A stretch of DNA of 22,053 bases from Bin87 sp964502995 (GTDB taxonomy: Bacteria; Chloroflexota; Dehalococcoidia; Lucifugimonadales; UBA3495): contig CAZCZB010000048.1 of the NCBI GenBank assembly GCA_964502995.1, forward strand, positions 1-22,053. Direction: 5' to 3'. Of the stretch, positions 14,905 to 21,344 are shown piece by piece. The notes beneath the pieces are model-generated. The model was not told the DNA's origin. It made no database searches and worked only from the letters and a program-made list of their open reading frames with translations. Position 1 is the first letter of the stretch. Each line of letters begins with the position of its first letter. The position numbers were made by a program, and so were the translations under genes.

Positions 14905-15312
14905 CTAATCGTCGGCCGGCGTCGGCTGGGGTTCGGCGGCAACCGAATCCGGCGGAGCGGTTGGAGGCGGTGCGGTGAATACCGGGCCGCCGCCGGGTTC
15001 AGGATGGGTATGACTCACCAGGGCGCTGATGATTTCTGCTTTCATTTGCTCCATGCGCCACAGCACATCGTCCCGCGACTTGTCGATTTTCTCACTGAGT
15101 TCCAGATGGGATTGATTGATTTTCTCACTGAGTTCCAAATGGGATTGATTGATCTTCTCACTGAGAGACACATTGGTTTCCGCGAGTTGTTCCGCAAGTC
15201 GGTCAACCCGGTTGAACAGCCGGAAAACGTAAAGGGCGCCGACGGTGATGAAAGCCACTATCACCGCTGCCATGCCGCTAATGATTGCGATTTCAAGTCC
15301 GTTGTTCACCAT
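14905..15312 (-). CDS. Membrane-anchored hendecad coiled-coil protein
   Basis: A 135-aa protein with one N-terminal membrane segment (AIISGMAAVIVAFITVGALYV, about residues 8-28). It continues into a coiled coil built of 11-residue repeats with LSEKINQSH as core, two nearly exact and one diverged (LSEKIDKSR). The tail is Pro-rich and low in complexity. I recognise no family by function. The repeats are also visible in DNA as a 33-base tandem duplication at about 15085-15165. The ATG at 15312 has GGAGG ten bases upstream, which is better than the upstream frame start at 15345. It could be a scaffold or sensor-like membrane protein; nothing nearby shows a partner. Confidence 0.75.
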   Translation of the reverse strand: MVNNGLEIAIISGMAAVIVAFITVGALYVFRLFNRVDRLAEQLAETNVSLSEKINQSHLELSEKINQSHLELSEKIDKSRDDVLWRMEQMKAEIISALVSHTHPEPGGGPVFTAPPPTAPPDSVAAEPQPTPADD

Positions 15313-15442
15313 CGTAACGTATCCTCCACAATTTCCTGCCCTCACCCATGTATGCGATTATCCGGCGGTCGCGCAGTGGCTGTCAAATCCGCGACTGACT
15401 GACTACGCCCACAAGTTCCTTTTTCAGTCACGCAGTAGTAGC

Positions 15443-15670
15443 ATGAGCATTATCACAACTCGCATCCACATACCCCACGGGCAAATCGCCGAGATCTGCC
15501 GGCGCTGCCGTGTCCACTGACCGGCGCCGTTCGGCCCGGTGATCAGGGACGACTTCACACCGGAGAGCGACGGGGACCTGGCTCGATTATGGCTCATTAT
15601 CCAGGAGCATTTGCGGCCGCTAATGGGGCGATTGCCGGCGATCATTGACGAGAATTTGCCGGCGGGGTGA
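15443..15670 (+). pseudogene. Wrecked MNT-type nucleotidyltransferase antitoxin gene, fused to a HEPN-like tail
   Basis: The reading frame gives MSIITTRIHIPHGQIAEICR, a stop at 15518-15520, then in the same frame FGPVIRDDFTPESDGD, which matches the FGSVxRDDFxPxSDxD active-site motif of minimal nucleotidyltransferases. The key Ser is replaced by Pro. Directly after DGD the sequence jumps to LARLWLIIQEHLRPLMGRLP, which resembles the C-terminus of HEPN/DUF86 partners. The simplest reading is a deletion joining an MNT gene and its HEPN partner, plus a stop codon. The intact pair would be an MNT-HEPN toxin-antitoxin system. Bases 15313-15442 hold nothing else I can support. Confidence 0.65.
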
Positions 15671-15697
15671 TCCGCCGGACCGAGAAAGGAGCGAATC

Positions 15698-16474
15698 ATG
15701 GGCCGACTGGACGGCAAGGTAGCGATTATCAGCGGGGGCGCCCGCGGCATGGGCGCCGAGGAAGTGAACCTGTTTGCGAAGGAGGGGGCCAGGGTCGTGT
15801 TTGGCGACATCCTGGACGACCTGGGGCAGCAGGTGGAGTCGGACTGCCGGGAGGCGGGTCTGGACGTGGCCTACACCCACCTGGACGTGACCGGCGGATC
15901 GGACTGGGAGGCCATTGTGGCGCTGGCCGAGGAGCGTTACGGCCGGCTGGACATTTTGGTGAACAACGCGGGCATCAGCATTTCGGCCGGCGGGGGAGCG
16001 CACAACATTTCGATGGAGGACACGTCGGTTGAGGACTGGGACCGGGTGATGGACATCAACTCCAAGGGAGTGTTTTTGGGCACCAAGGCGGCGATTCCGG
16101 CGATGCGGAGGGCCGGCGGCGGTTCCATCGTCAACATATCGTCGATTGCCGGATTGAGCGGCGCGTGGTCGCGGTCGCATCCGTACAACGCATCCAAGGG
16201 CGCGGTGCGGCTGTTCACGAAGTCGACGGCGATCCAGTACGCCGGGGAGGGCATCCGGTGCAATTCGGTGCATCCCGGGCCGATCATGACGCCGATGAGC
16301 GCGTCCACCTACGCCGATCCCGAGGTGGCGGCGCAGCGTCTGGCGCTGGTTCCGCTGGGGCGTCGGGCGCATCCGATTGAGGTGGCCTACGGAGTGCTGT
16401 ACCTGGCATCGGACGAGGCGTCGTTCGTAACGGGCGCGGAACTGGTCATCGACGGGGGGTGTATTGCCCAGTAG
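15698..16474 (+). CDS. Short-chain dehydrogenase/reductase
   Basis: A classical SDR of 258 aa that would interconvert an alcohol and a ketone with NAD(P). Features in order: cofactor loop SGGARGMG (12-19), Asp37 after the second strand (VVFGDILDD), suggesting NAD over NADP, NNAG (89-92), Asn121, the catalytic Ser149 in NISSIAG, and Tyr163/Lys167 in YNASKGAV. The end SFVTGAELVIDGGCIAQ is standard. Compared with many SDRs the TG of TGxxxGxG is SG. The ATG has AAGGAG seven to eight bases upstream. It is followed 68 bases later by an NHL propeller gene. Substrate unknown. Confidence 0.95.
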   Translation: MGRLDGKVAIISGGARGMGAEEVNLFAKEGARVVFGDILDDLGQQVESDCREAGLDVAYTHLDVTGGSDWEAIVALAEERYGRLDILVNNAGISISAGGGAHNISMEDTSVEDWDRVMDINSKGVFLGTKAAIPAMRRAGGGSIVNISSIAGLSGAWSRSHPYNASKGAVRLFTKSTAIQYAGEGIRCNSVHPGPIMTPMSASTYADPEVAAQRLALVPLGRRAHPIEVAYGVLYLASDEASFVTGAELVIDGGCIAQ

Positions 16475-16493
16475 CGCCGCTGGCAAGTAAGAT
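16464..16493 (+). promoter_or_regulatory. Possible promoter before the NHL gene
   Basis: TTGCCC (16464-16469) and TAAGAT (16488-16493) are 18 bases apart, overlapping the end of the SDR gene. It would allow the NHL gene its own transcript about 45 bases before the ATG. Weak match. Confidence 0.35.
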
Positions 16494-16542
16494 AGCCGCT
16501 GCAGATCAAATTCATCGCACACATTGCACAGGGAGAAGAATC

Positions 16543-17490
16543 ATGCCTGAAGTTTATGGGCAGGGAGATTTTCAGTACACCTTCGTTGAGGACTGGCTGA
16601 AGCTGCCGGACGGAATGAAGCTGCTTGAGTGTCCCGGCGTGGCCGTGGACGGGAACGACCGCGTGTTCATTCTGACGCGGGGCGAGCATCCCATCATGGT
16701 GTTTGACAAGGACGGGAACTTCGAGCGTTCCTTCGGTCAGGGGCACTTCAGCGAGAACCGGACGCACGGGCTGTATTACAGCGATGCGGACGACACCCTG
16801 CTGGCTGCGGACGATGGCATCCACACCATTCAGAAGTTCAGCGTGACGGGCGAGAAGCTGATGGAGATCGGCGAGAAGAACCATCCGGCGCCGCGGTGGA
16901 GCGGGCAGCCCTTCAACCGGCCCACGTCGGCGGCGATCCGTCCGAGCAACGGGGACATCTACATTTCCGACGGGTACGGGAACTCACGCATCCACGTGTA
17001 CAGCGCCGAGGGGGACTACAAGTTCTCGTGGGGCGAGCCGGGGATTGACGCCGGCCAGTTCATCCGTCCGCACAACATTGCCTTTGACGAGGACGAGCGG
17101 GTGTACGTGGTTGACCGCGAGTGCCACCGCATCCAGTTGTTTGACACCGACGGCACCTTCCTGGAGATGTGGAGCAACATCCACCGGCCGGACTCGATGG
17201 TGTACTGGCAGGGCCACATTTACGTGGGTGAGCTGAACGGCATGGGCGGAGTGGACGACGCGCCGGGCCTGGGCCACCGGGTGACGATCTACGACCGCGA
17301 CGGCAACCGGGTCTGCGTGTTCGGATCGCCGGAGGAGGGCGAGGGTCCCGGGCAGTTCATCGCGCCCCACGGGATCGCGGTGGACAGCACCGGAGCGGTG
17401 TACGTATCCGAGGTGTCGTACACGATTCGGGGCAGCCACATGGACCCGCCGCGGGAGCTGCGGAGCTTCTCGAAGTACGCGCGGGTGTAG
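16543..17490 (+). CDS. NHL-repeat six-bladed beta-propeller protein
   Basis: The 315-aa protein is made of NHL-type blades, seen as PGVAVDGNDRVFIL, IYISDGYGNSRIHVYSAEG, HNIAFDEDERVYVVDRECHR and HGIAVDSTGAVYVSEV. Each is followed by a short strand with D-x-D-G and a GxGQF turn. Such propellers bind proteins or act as lactonases or peptidylglycine-amidating-lyase-like enzymes; this one resembles the last group in general form, without a function I can assign. No signal peptide is seen. The ATG at 16543 has GGGAG before it. It follows the SDR gene, and the two may serve one catabolic pathway. Confidence 0.88.
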   Translation: MPEVYGQGDFQYTFVEDWLKLPDGMKLLECPGVAVDGNDRVFILTRGEHPIMVFDKDGNFERSFGQGHFSENRTHGLYYSDADDTLLAADDGIHTIQKFSVTGEKLMEIGEKNHPAPRWSGQPFNRPTSAAIRPSNGDIYISDGYGNSRIHVYSAEGDYKFSWGEPGIDAGQFIRPHNIAFDEDERVYVVDRECHRIQLFDTDGTFLEMWSNIHRPDSMVYWQGHIYVGELNGMGGVDDAPGLGHRVTIYDRDGNRVCVFGSPEEGEGPGQFIAPHGIAVDSTGAVYVSEVSYTIRGSHMDPPRELRSFSKYARV

Positions 17491-17518
17491 AGACTGAAAC
17501 CGCATGGGCGACCGTGTG

Positions 17519-17549
17519 GGGGTGAATCCGCCTGGGGTGGATTCGCCCC
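17519..17549. repeat. GGGGTGAATCC/GGATTCGCCCC hairpin
   Basis: Arms 17519-17529 and 17539-17549 pair with one G-U, around a nine-base loop, and TACTCG follows. It has the outer frame of the other hairpins (GGGG..., ...CGCCCCTAC) with a third inner sequence. It lies 28 bases after the NHL stop and might help end that transcript. Confidence 0.75.
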
Positions 17550-17588
17550 TACTCGTCAACGGGTGCTAGAACTCATGAGTACCCAGTT

Positions 17589-17709
17589 TGTCATTGCGAG
17601 TCCGCCACAGGCGGACGTGGCAATCTCGTTGAGGTGCTAACGACTACGACCAACTGCCCGCGCCAGGCGGATGGGATTGCCATCCGCCTGTGGCGGACTC
17701 GCAATGACA
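17589..17709. repeat. Inverted pair of TCATTGCGAGTCCGCC elements
   Basis: Arms 17589-17625 and 17675-17709 are reverse complements over about 35 bases, differing by a two-base insertion (CG) in the left arm. They enclose about 49 unique bases with no ORF. Each arm also has an internal palindrome (CCGCCACAGGCGG type). Related arms occur at 1-40 and 21061-21183. Confidence 0.88.
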
Positions 17710-17735
17710 GATTATCAAAGTGGGTACGCGTGAGG

Positions 17736-17744
17736 TGCTAGAAT
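17736..17744 (+). promoter_or_regulatory. Possible extended -10 for the HEPN-UGSC operon
   Basis: TGCTAGAAT, an extended -10 type element, lies 49 bases before the first HEPN-like gene, directly next to the inverted repeat. The -35 region is not convincing. A similar TGCTAGAAC occurs at about 17564. Confidence 0.4.
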
Positions 17745-17793
17745 CATATTCATCGCTGGATCAGGACAGACTCGGCAAGTGGGAGCGTGCGAA

Positions 17794-18183
17794 ATGACCG
17801 CCGCAGAAACGGACCAGACCGTGAAAATCAACCGCCAGGTCAAGGCGCACCTGGACGCGGCCGACCGGGAGTTGATGGTGTTGGACACCGTGAAAAGCTC
17901 CAAGGAGCTGTGGGCCGCGGTGCGGTTGGCCGCCGTGCTGACGCTGAAACAGCGGGGGCTGCCGCATGAGACGGATAGCGACATTCTCGAATCGATCCAA
18001 GCGCTGGATGAACAGGAAAAGGCCAAAGGGACAATCCTGCTGAAATACGGCGCCGCGAGTTCGTTCCGCGACAACGCCAGCCACGACTACATGGATCTTG
18101 AAGAGTTCCTGTTTTGCCGTCCGTCCGCAACCGAGTTTGCCGACTGTATGCAAGACGTTCTGGAAGGCGGGACGCAGTGCTGA
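17794..18183 (+). CDS. HEPN/PaREP1-like protein A
   Basis: A 129-aa helical protein. KSSKELWAAVRLAAVLTLKQ and the surrounding helices resemble PaREP1/HEPN small proteins, but I cannot name a specific family. The segment SSFRDNASHDYMDLEEF contains R-D-x-x-x-H, the form of the HEPN RNase active site RX4-6H with a polar residue after the Arg, so it could be a ribonuclease toxin. The ATG at 17794 has GGGAG eight bases upstream; a GTG at 17779 is an alternative. Its last seven bases overlap the next gene, a second protein of similar build. Function is inferred from the motif only. Confidence 0.6.
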   Translation: MTAAETDQTVKINRQVKAHLDAADRELMVLDTVKSSKELWAAVRLAAVLTLKQRGLPHETDSDILESIQALDEQEKAKGTILLKYGAASSFRDNASHDYMDLEEFLFCRPSATEFADCMQDVLEGGTQC

Positions 18184-18563
18184 CTGCCGAGGAACACTAC
18201 AACGAAGCACTGGACTGCCTGGACATCAGCCAACAGCTTATCGCGAACCACAGGTTACGGCCGGCATCAGACATTCTTTGGCTGGCGGTTAAGCATTCCA
18301 TCAGCGCGATCGGGCTTGCGACGGGCGAAGATCATGGCAAGTATCAACACAAGAGGGCAATCGTCCGACGGCTGGCCGCGGATCACGATGACGAGCGACT
18401 TGGCGATGCGCTAAACGTGGCCATGAAAATACATGCAGACGCCGACCAGGGATTTCTGACGGTCGCGGAATTGACCAATTGGCAACGCCAGACTCGCATT
18501 TTCGTGGAACGCCTGTTGAATATCGCCAGCCAAATCAACACCACCCCGAGGCAACTAAATTGA
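18177..18563 (+). CDS. HEPN/PaREP1-like protein B
   Basis: A 128-aa helical protein, TAEEHYNEALDCLDISQQLI followed by LWLAVKHSISAIGLA, similar in layout to HEPN/PaREP1 proteins and probably related to the gene before it. RRLAADH gives an RX4H spacing but without the polar residue after Arg, so it may be the inactive member of the pair. The GTG at 18177 overlaps the stop of gene A (GTGCTGA) and follows GGAAGGCGGG, so coupling is likely. Its own stop overlaps the next start as TTGA. It may partner gene A, for example as a neutralising subunit. Confidence 0.65.
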   Translation: MLTAEEHYNEALDCLDISQQLIANHRLRPASDILWLAVKHSISAIGLATGEDHGKYQHKRAIVRRLAADHDDERLGDALNVAMKIHADADQGFLTVAELTNWQRQTRIFVERLLNIASQINTTPRQLN

Positions 18564-19627
18564 CCACTTCCTTCACCGACACCACAACCACCACCTGGGA
18601 TGACGCTCTCTCCGCCGTTGAGAAGGGCTACGAGTTGGGCTGGGGCGACGGCCTGCCCATTGTTCCGCCGACCGTTGGGCGGGTTGCCGAGTTCATCGGT
18701 TACGCCGGACGCGCGCCCGATGAGGTGCTTGGCGAGCTGCCCGAACGCCGCCGGGTCATCACCGTGGAGAAGGCGGCTGCCAACGCCGTGATGGCGGGCT
18801 GCCTGCCGGAGTATTTTCCCGTCGTGCTGGCGGCCACGGAGGCGATGCTGGACCCGGTGTTCAACCTAGTCGGGCCGTCTTCGAGCATGGGCGGTTCGGC
18901 GGTGCTGTGCATCGTCAACGGGCCGATACGCGAGCAGATTGGCCTGAACAGCCGGAACAACCTGTTTGGCCCGGGCAACCGCGCCAACGGGACCATCGGC
19001 CGTTCGATCCGGCTGATCCTGATGAACGCGTGCGCGGCCATCCCGGGGCTGTTTGACCGCAGCGTCATTGGGCATCCCGGCAAGTACACCTACTGCATCG
19101 CCGAGGCGGAGGGCGACACCCACTGGACTCCGCTGCACGTTGACCGGGGCTTTGACGCGGGCGACAGCGCCGTTACCGTTTTTGCGGGCGAGAGTCCGCG
19201 GCAGATCCGGGCGGTGGGCCGTCCGGAGGCGATTCTGTACACGATGGCCGACGTGGCGTCCACGCTGGGGACGTCGATGTCCACCTCCGGTTCGGTGGGG
19301 GATGTTTCGGTTGGAATCCGGCAGGGGCAGATTGTGGTAACATTCGCCGGCAACAGCAACCTGTGGCGTGACTGGACCAAGGATGGCATCCGCGAGTATC
19401 TGCACGCCAACATTCACCGCTCGGTGGCCGACCTGAAACGGGCGCAGGTGCTGACCGGCGACGTGGAGAGCGACGACGAGGCGACGATGGTGCCGCTGAT
19501 TCCCGAACCGGAGGACATTCTGGTAGTATTCGCCGGCGGCGAGGAGTCGAACATGGCCTCGGTGATACCGAGCTGGGGTCCCAAGGTTGGTTCGACGGCC
19601 GTTACCAAGGCCATCCAAATACCGTAG
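18560..19627 (+). CDS. Conserved protein of unknown function, UGSC partner
   Basis: A 355-aa protein with strongly patterned, conserved-looking blocks (YELGWGDGLPIVPPTV, VEKAAANAVMAGCLPEYFPV, NLFGPGNRANGTIGRS, VIGHPGKYTYCIAEAE). I do not recognise an assigned function. It has no signal peptide or membrane helix, and Cys residues at AVMAGCLPEY and KYTYCIAE could be functional. From memory, proteins of this type occur beside or fused to UGSC domains, which fits the next gene; this would need a database check. The TTG at 18560 overlaps the HEPN-like stop as TTGA, and GAGG lies eight bases upstream. The frame continues upstream to an ATG at 18479, which I reject because it lies deep in the previous gene. 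Confidence 0.75.
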   Translation: MTTSFTDTTTTTWDDALSAVEKGYELGWGDGLPIVPPTVGRVAEFIGYAGRAPDEVLGELPERRRVITVEKAAANAVMAGCLPEYFPVVLAATEAMLDPVFNLVGPSSSMGGSAVLCIVNGPIREQIGLNSRNNLFGPGNRANGTIGRSIRLILMNACAAIPGLFDRSVIGHPGKYTYCIAEAEGDTHWTPLHVDRGFDAGDSAVTVFAGESPRQIRAVGRPEAILYTMADVASTLGTSMSTSGSVGDVSVGIRQGQIVVTFAGNSNLWRDWTKDGIREYLHANIHRSVADLKRAQVLTGDVESDDEATMVPLIPEPEDILVVFAGGEESNMASVIPSWGPKVGSTAVTKAIQIP

Positions 19628-19647
19628 GCACGAGACATTCAACGGCA

Positions 19648-19716
19648 GGGCCGAATGATCATTCGCCCCCATATTGACGACCACACAGACACGGGACGAC
19701 CGCACAGACACGGGAG
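19648..19716. repeat. Hairpin repeat plus two 19-bp direct repeats before UGSC gene
   Basis: Bases 19648-19670 are another GAATGATCATTCG hairpin of the array family. Then GACCRCACAGACACGGGAS occurs twice in tandem at 19679-19697 and 19698-19716. The second copy runs into the UGSC ribosome binding site (GGGAGGGAG). Confidence 0.8.
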
Positions 19717-19723
19717 GGAGCAA

Positions 19724-20260
19724 ATGGCAACCCAACAGTACACTCTGGTGAATCCGGTTACGGAGCCGGTTATTGCGCCTTTTGACGGGGCGCCGCGCCT
19801 GCCCTCGCTGGCCGGCACCCGCGTGGGCCTGATTGACGACAGCAAGCGCAACGCCGACGTCCTGCTGGAAGAGCTGGCCGAAGTGCTTCGAAATCGCTAC
19901 GAGATTCGGGAGGTACGCTGGCTGCGCAAGCCGAGCGCATCGCGGCCCGCCGACCCTCAGGAGCTGGAGGAGTTAGTGTCCAGCGTCGATTCGGTGGTGG
20001 TTGCCATCGGAGATTGAGGGAGCTGCAGCGCGTGCAGTGTGCACGACGGAATCCACGTTGAGAAGGCCGGCCTCCCCTCCGCCACGATTTGCACCGACCG
20101 GTTCATTCCCACCGCGAAGGGCATGGCCAAGATGTGGGGCGCGGAAGACTACCCCACCATCTTCACGCAGCATCCCATCGAGAACCTGGACCGCCCGGCG
20201 CTCCGCGAGCGAGCCGAGGGTCTGGCCACCGAGGTCGCAGCCATCCTAACCGGCGGCTGA
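19724..20260 (+). CDS. UGSC-family selenoprotein (in-frame TGA = selenocysteine 98)
   Basis: One 178-residue protein is split by an in-frame TGA at 20015-20017. Before it the chain ends SVDSVVVAIGD; after it the same frame goes on GSCSACSVHDGIHVEKAG, TICTDRFIPTAKGMA and YPTIFTQHP to a TGA stop at 20258. The motif at the recoded site is U-G-S-C (residues 98-101), the mark of the UGSC family, known with either Sec or Cys at the first position. The Sec and Cys101 could form a redox pair. The early part (RVGLIDDSKRNADVLLEELA) looks like an alpha/beta nucleotide-fold domain. The ATG at 19724 has GGGAGGGAG upstream. The TGA codon needs Sec machinery elsewhere in the genome, not seen here. The substrate of the family is unknown to me. 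Confidence 0.88.
20015..20045 (+). promoter_or_regulatory. Sec codon and bacterial SECIS-like stem-loop
   Basis: After the TGA, bases 20031-20045 can form a 6-bp stem CGTGCA/TGCACG with loop GTG, whose first base G lies 20 bases beyond the codon, in the range typical of bacterial SECIS elements with an apical-loop G. A competing stem CTGCA/TGCAG with loop GCGCG lies at 20023-20037. Either could bind SelB; the first fits better. Confidence 0.65.
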
Positions 20261-20285
20261 TCGATCTCGACGTTCGGACGGTGTG

Positions 20286-20308
20286 GGGGCGGGTTTGAAA
20301 CCCGCCCC
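20286..20308 (+). terminator. GGTTTGAAACC hairpin, possible terminator
   Basis: Palindrome of 11-bp arms around a central G, 26 bases after the UGSC stop, followed by TGCGATTTTAAG. It is a copy of the dispersed hairpin family. The strong stem with a short T run could end the operon on the plus strand; the T run is weak. Confidence 0.5.
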
Positions 20309-20341
20309 TGCGATTTTAAGTCACCCCACGGGAGAAATGAC

Positions 20342-20725
20342 ATGGCTCAAGAAACACCCGCGCAAACCGCGCCGACGGTTGCCGCGCCGATCCGTTCTCA
20401 ACCGACGACTCTTGAAAAAATCCGCACCATATTCGCCATCATCACCATGGCGGTGGTGTGCATAGCGGTTATATTCCTGGTTCTAATTGTTTTGTATGTG
20501 TTCCCTGCATTTAATGACACGGTTCGGAATATGGAAAGGGCGAGCAGAGACCTGGCCAGGATAGCCGATGATTATGGCGCGGTGTCGGAGGAGACCTCGG
20601 AGAACATTTCCGAAACGTCGGCCAATTTCCTGGAGACGTCGGAGAACTTCAGGAGGCACTCGGTCAACGAGGGAGTGGCGCAGACGATCATCCGGCTGCT
20701 GCAGCAGGACCAGCAGAGCCGCTAG
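20342..20725 (+). CDS. Small membrane protein with coiled-coil tail
   Basis: A 127-aa protein: a Pro/Thr/Ala-rich N-terminus (1-22), one long hydrophobic segment (TIFAIITMAVVCIAVIFLVL, about 29-52), then a helical region with repeated ETSENISETSANFLETSENF, an imperfect seven-residue pattern. I recognise no family. GGGAGAA lies before the ATG. Its layout parallels the minus-strand coiled-coil gene at 14905. Its stop overlaps that of the convergent Trm112-like gene in CTAG. Possibly a membrane-anchored oligomer; function unknown. Confidence 0.7.
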   Translation: MAQETPAQTAPTVAAPIRSQPTTLEKIRTIFAIITMAVVCIAVIFLVLIVLYVFPAFNDTVRNMERASRDLARIADDYGAVSEETSENISETSANFLETSENFRRHSVNEGVAQTIIRLLQQDQQSR

Positions 20726-20943
20726 CGTCCGGCGGCTATTTCGGCGTCGCGCAGGTCGGGCGGCAGCAGGTTTGGGATGCCGCCGGCGATGGGGTATTGC
20801 TCGTTGCAGGGGGCGCAGGTGAGCGTGCCGGTGAGCACCTCGCCGGCGTCTGCCGCGTCGTTGGATGCGATTTCGTCGGCCCGCAGCGTCAGCGGGCCTT
20901 TGCAGACGGGGCAGGCCAGGATGTCGAGCAGGTCGGTGCGCAT
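20722..20943 (-). CDS. Trm112-family zinc-ribbon-like protein
   Basis: A 73-aa protein beginning LLDILACPVCKGPL, the standard start of Trm112 family proteins, with a second pair of cysteines in LTCAPCNEQ (Cys11, Cys14, Cys43, Cys46) that would bind zinc. The C-terminal YPIAGGIPNLLP is also typical. In eukaryotes Trm112 activates several methyltransferases; bacterial members (YcaR-like) are less well understood. The insertion between the cysteine pairs is Asp/Ala rich. It converges on the membrane/coiled-coil gene and shares CTAG with its stop. No methyltransferase partner is adjacent. Confidence 0.9.
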   Translation of the reverse strand: MRTDLLDILACPVCKGPLTLRADEIASNDAADAGEVLTGTLTCAPCNEQYPIAGGIPNLLPPDLRDAEIAAGR

Positions 20944-21042
20944 GTGGTGTTTGGGGCTCGGCGATTGATCAGGCGGATATCTCGCCGGTCATGTTACCAC
21001 CGTTGGGTCGCAAGCAGCCAATCTCCGGCGCATTGGGTAACT

Positions 21043-21202
21043 GTTCAGAGTTCAGGGGTTTGTCATTGCGAGTCTGCCGCTGGCGGACGGCAATCCCGTT
21101 GGCGCAGGGGAGTCTTCAGGGCAAACGCTACTGCTACGGCATCGAGATTGCCACGTCCGCCGGCGGGCGGACTCGCAATGACACTTCCCTTCAACTCTGA
21201 AC
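21043..21202. repeat. MITE-like element of TCATTGCGAGTC arms with terminal GTTCAGAGTT repeats
   Basis: Imperfect inverted arms 21061-21095 and 21146-21183 carry the TCATTGCGAGTC...GGCGGAC motif. They are enclosed by the inverted pair GTTCAGAGTT (21043-21052) and AACTCTGAAC (21193-21202). The whole is about 160 bases with no ORF. A third AACTCTGAAC occurs at 21515-21524, and GGCGCATTGGGT is found both at 21027 and 21496. Nothing else is seen in 20944-21042 or 21203-21256. Confidence 0.7.
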
Positions 21203-21256
21203 ACTTGCGCGCATGGGGCAGGGCAATCGCGTTTTGGTGAACGGCTGCAACGGGAG

Positions 21257-21342
21257 TTGGAATTGGGGGTAGGGGACGGTTGGGTTTTCATGGATAAACA
21301 GGATGAACGGGATATTTTGATTTGGGATTTTGAGGGTATGCA
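21257..21342. repeat. Dispersed repeat, copy 2 (with 5280-5374)
   Basis: Shares CAGGATGAACGGGAT, ATATTTTGAT and flanking G-rich stretches with the copy at 5280. It has no coding content. Confidence 0.6.
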
Positions 21343-21344
21343 CT

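Noticed and set aside
15518..15520. TGA in the MNT remnant as another selenocysteine codon
   Set aside because: The family has no Cys/Sec at that place, the active-site Ser is also lost and a deletion follows, so it is a broken gene.
19655..20017. Conventional reading of the UGSC gene as a short protein ending at TGA, with a second small gene at 20039
   Set aside because: The frame continues with conserved-looking sequence and the UGSC motif, and a SECIS-like fold follows. The second 'gene' has no ribosome binding site and starts at a GTG inside the stem.
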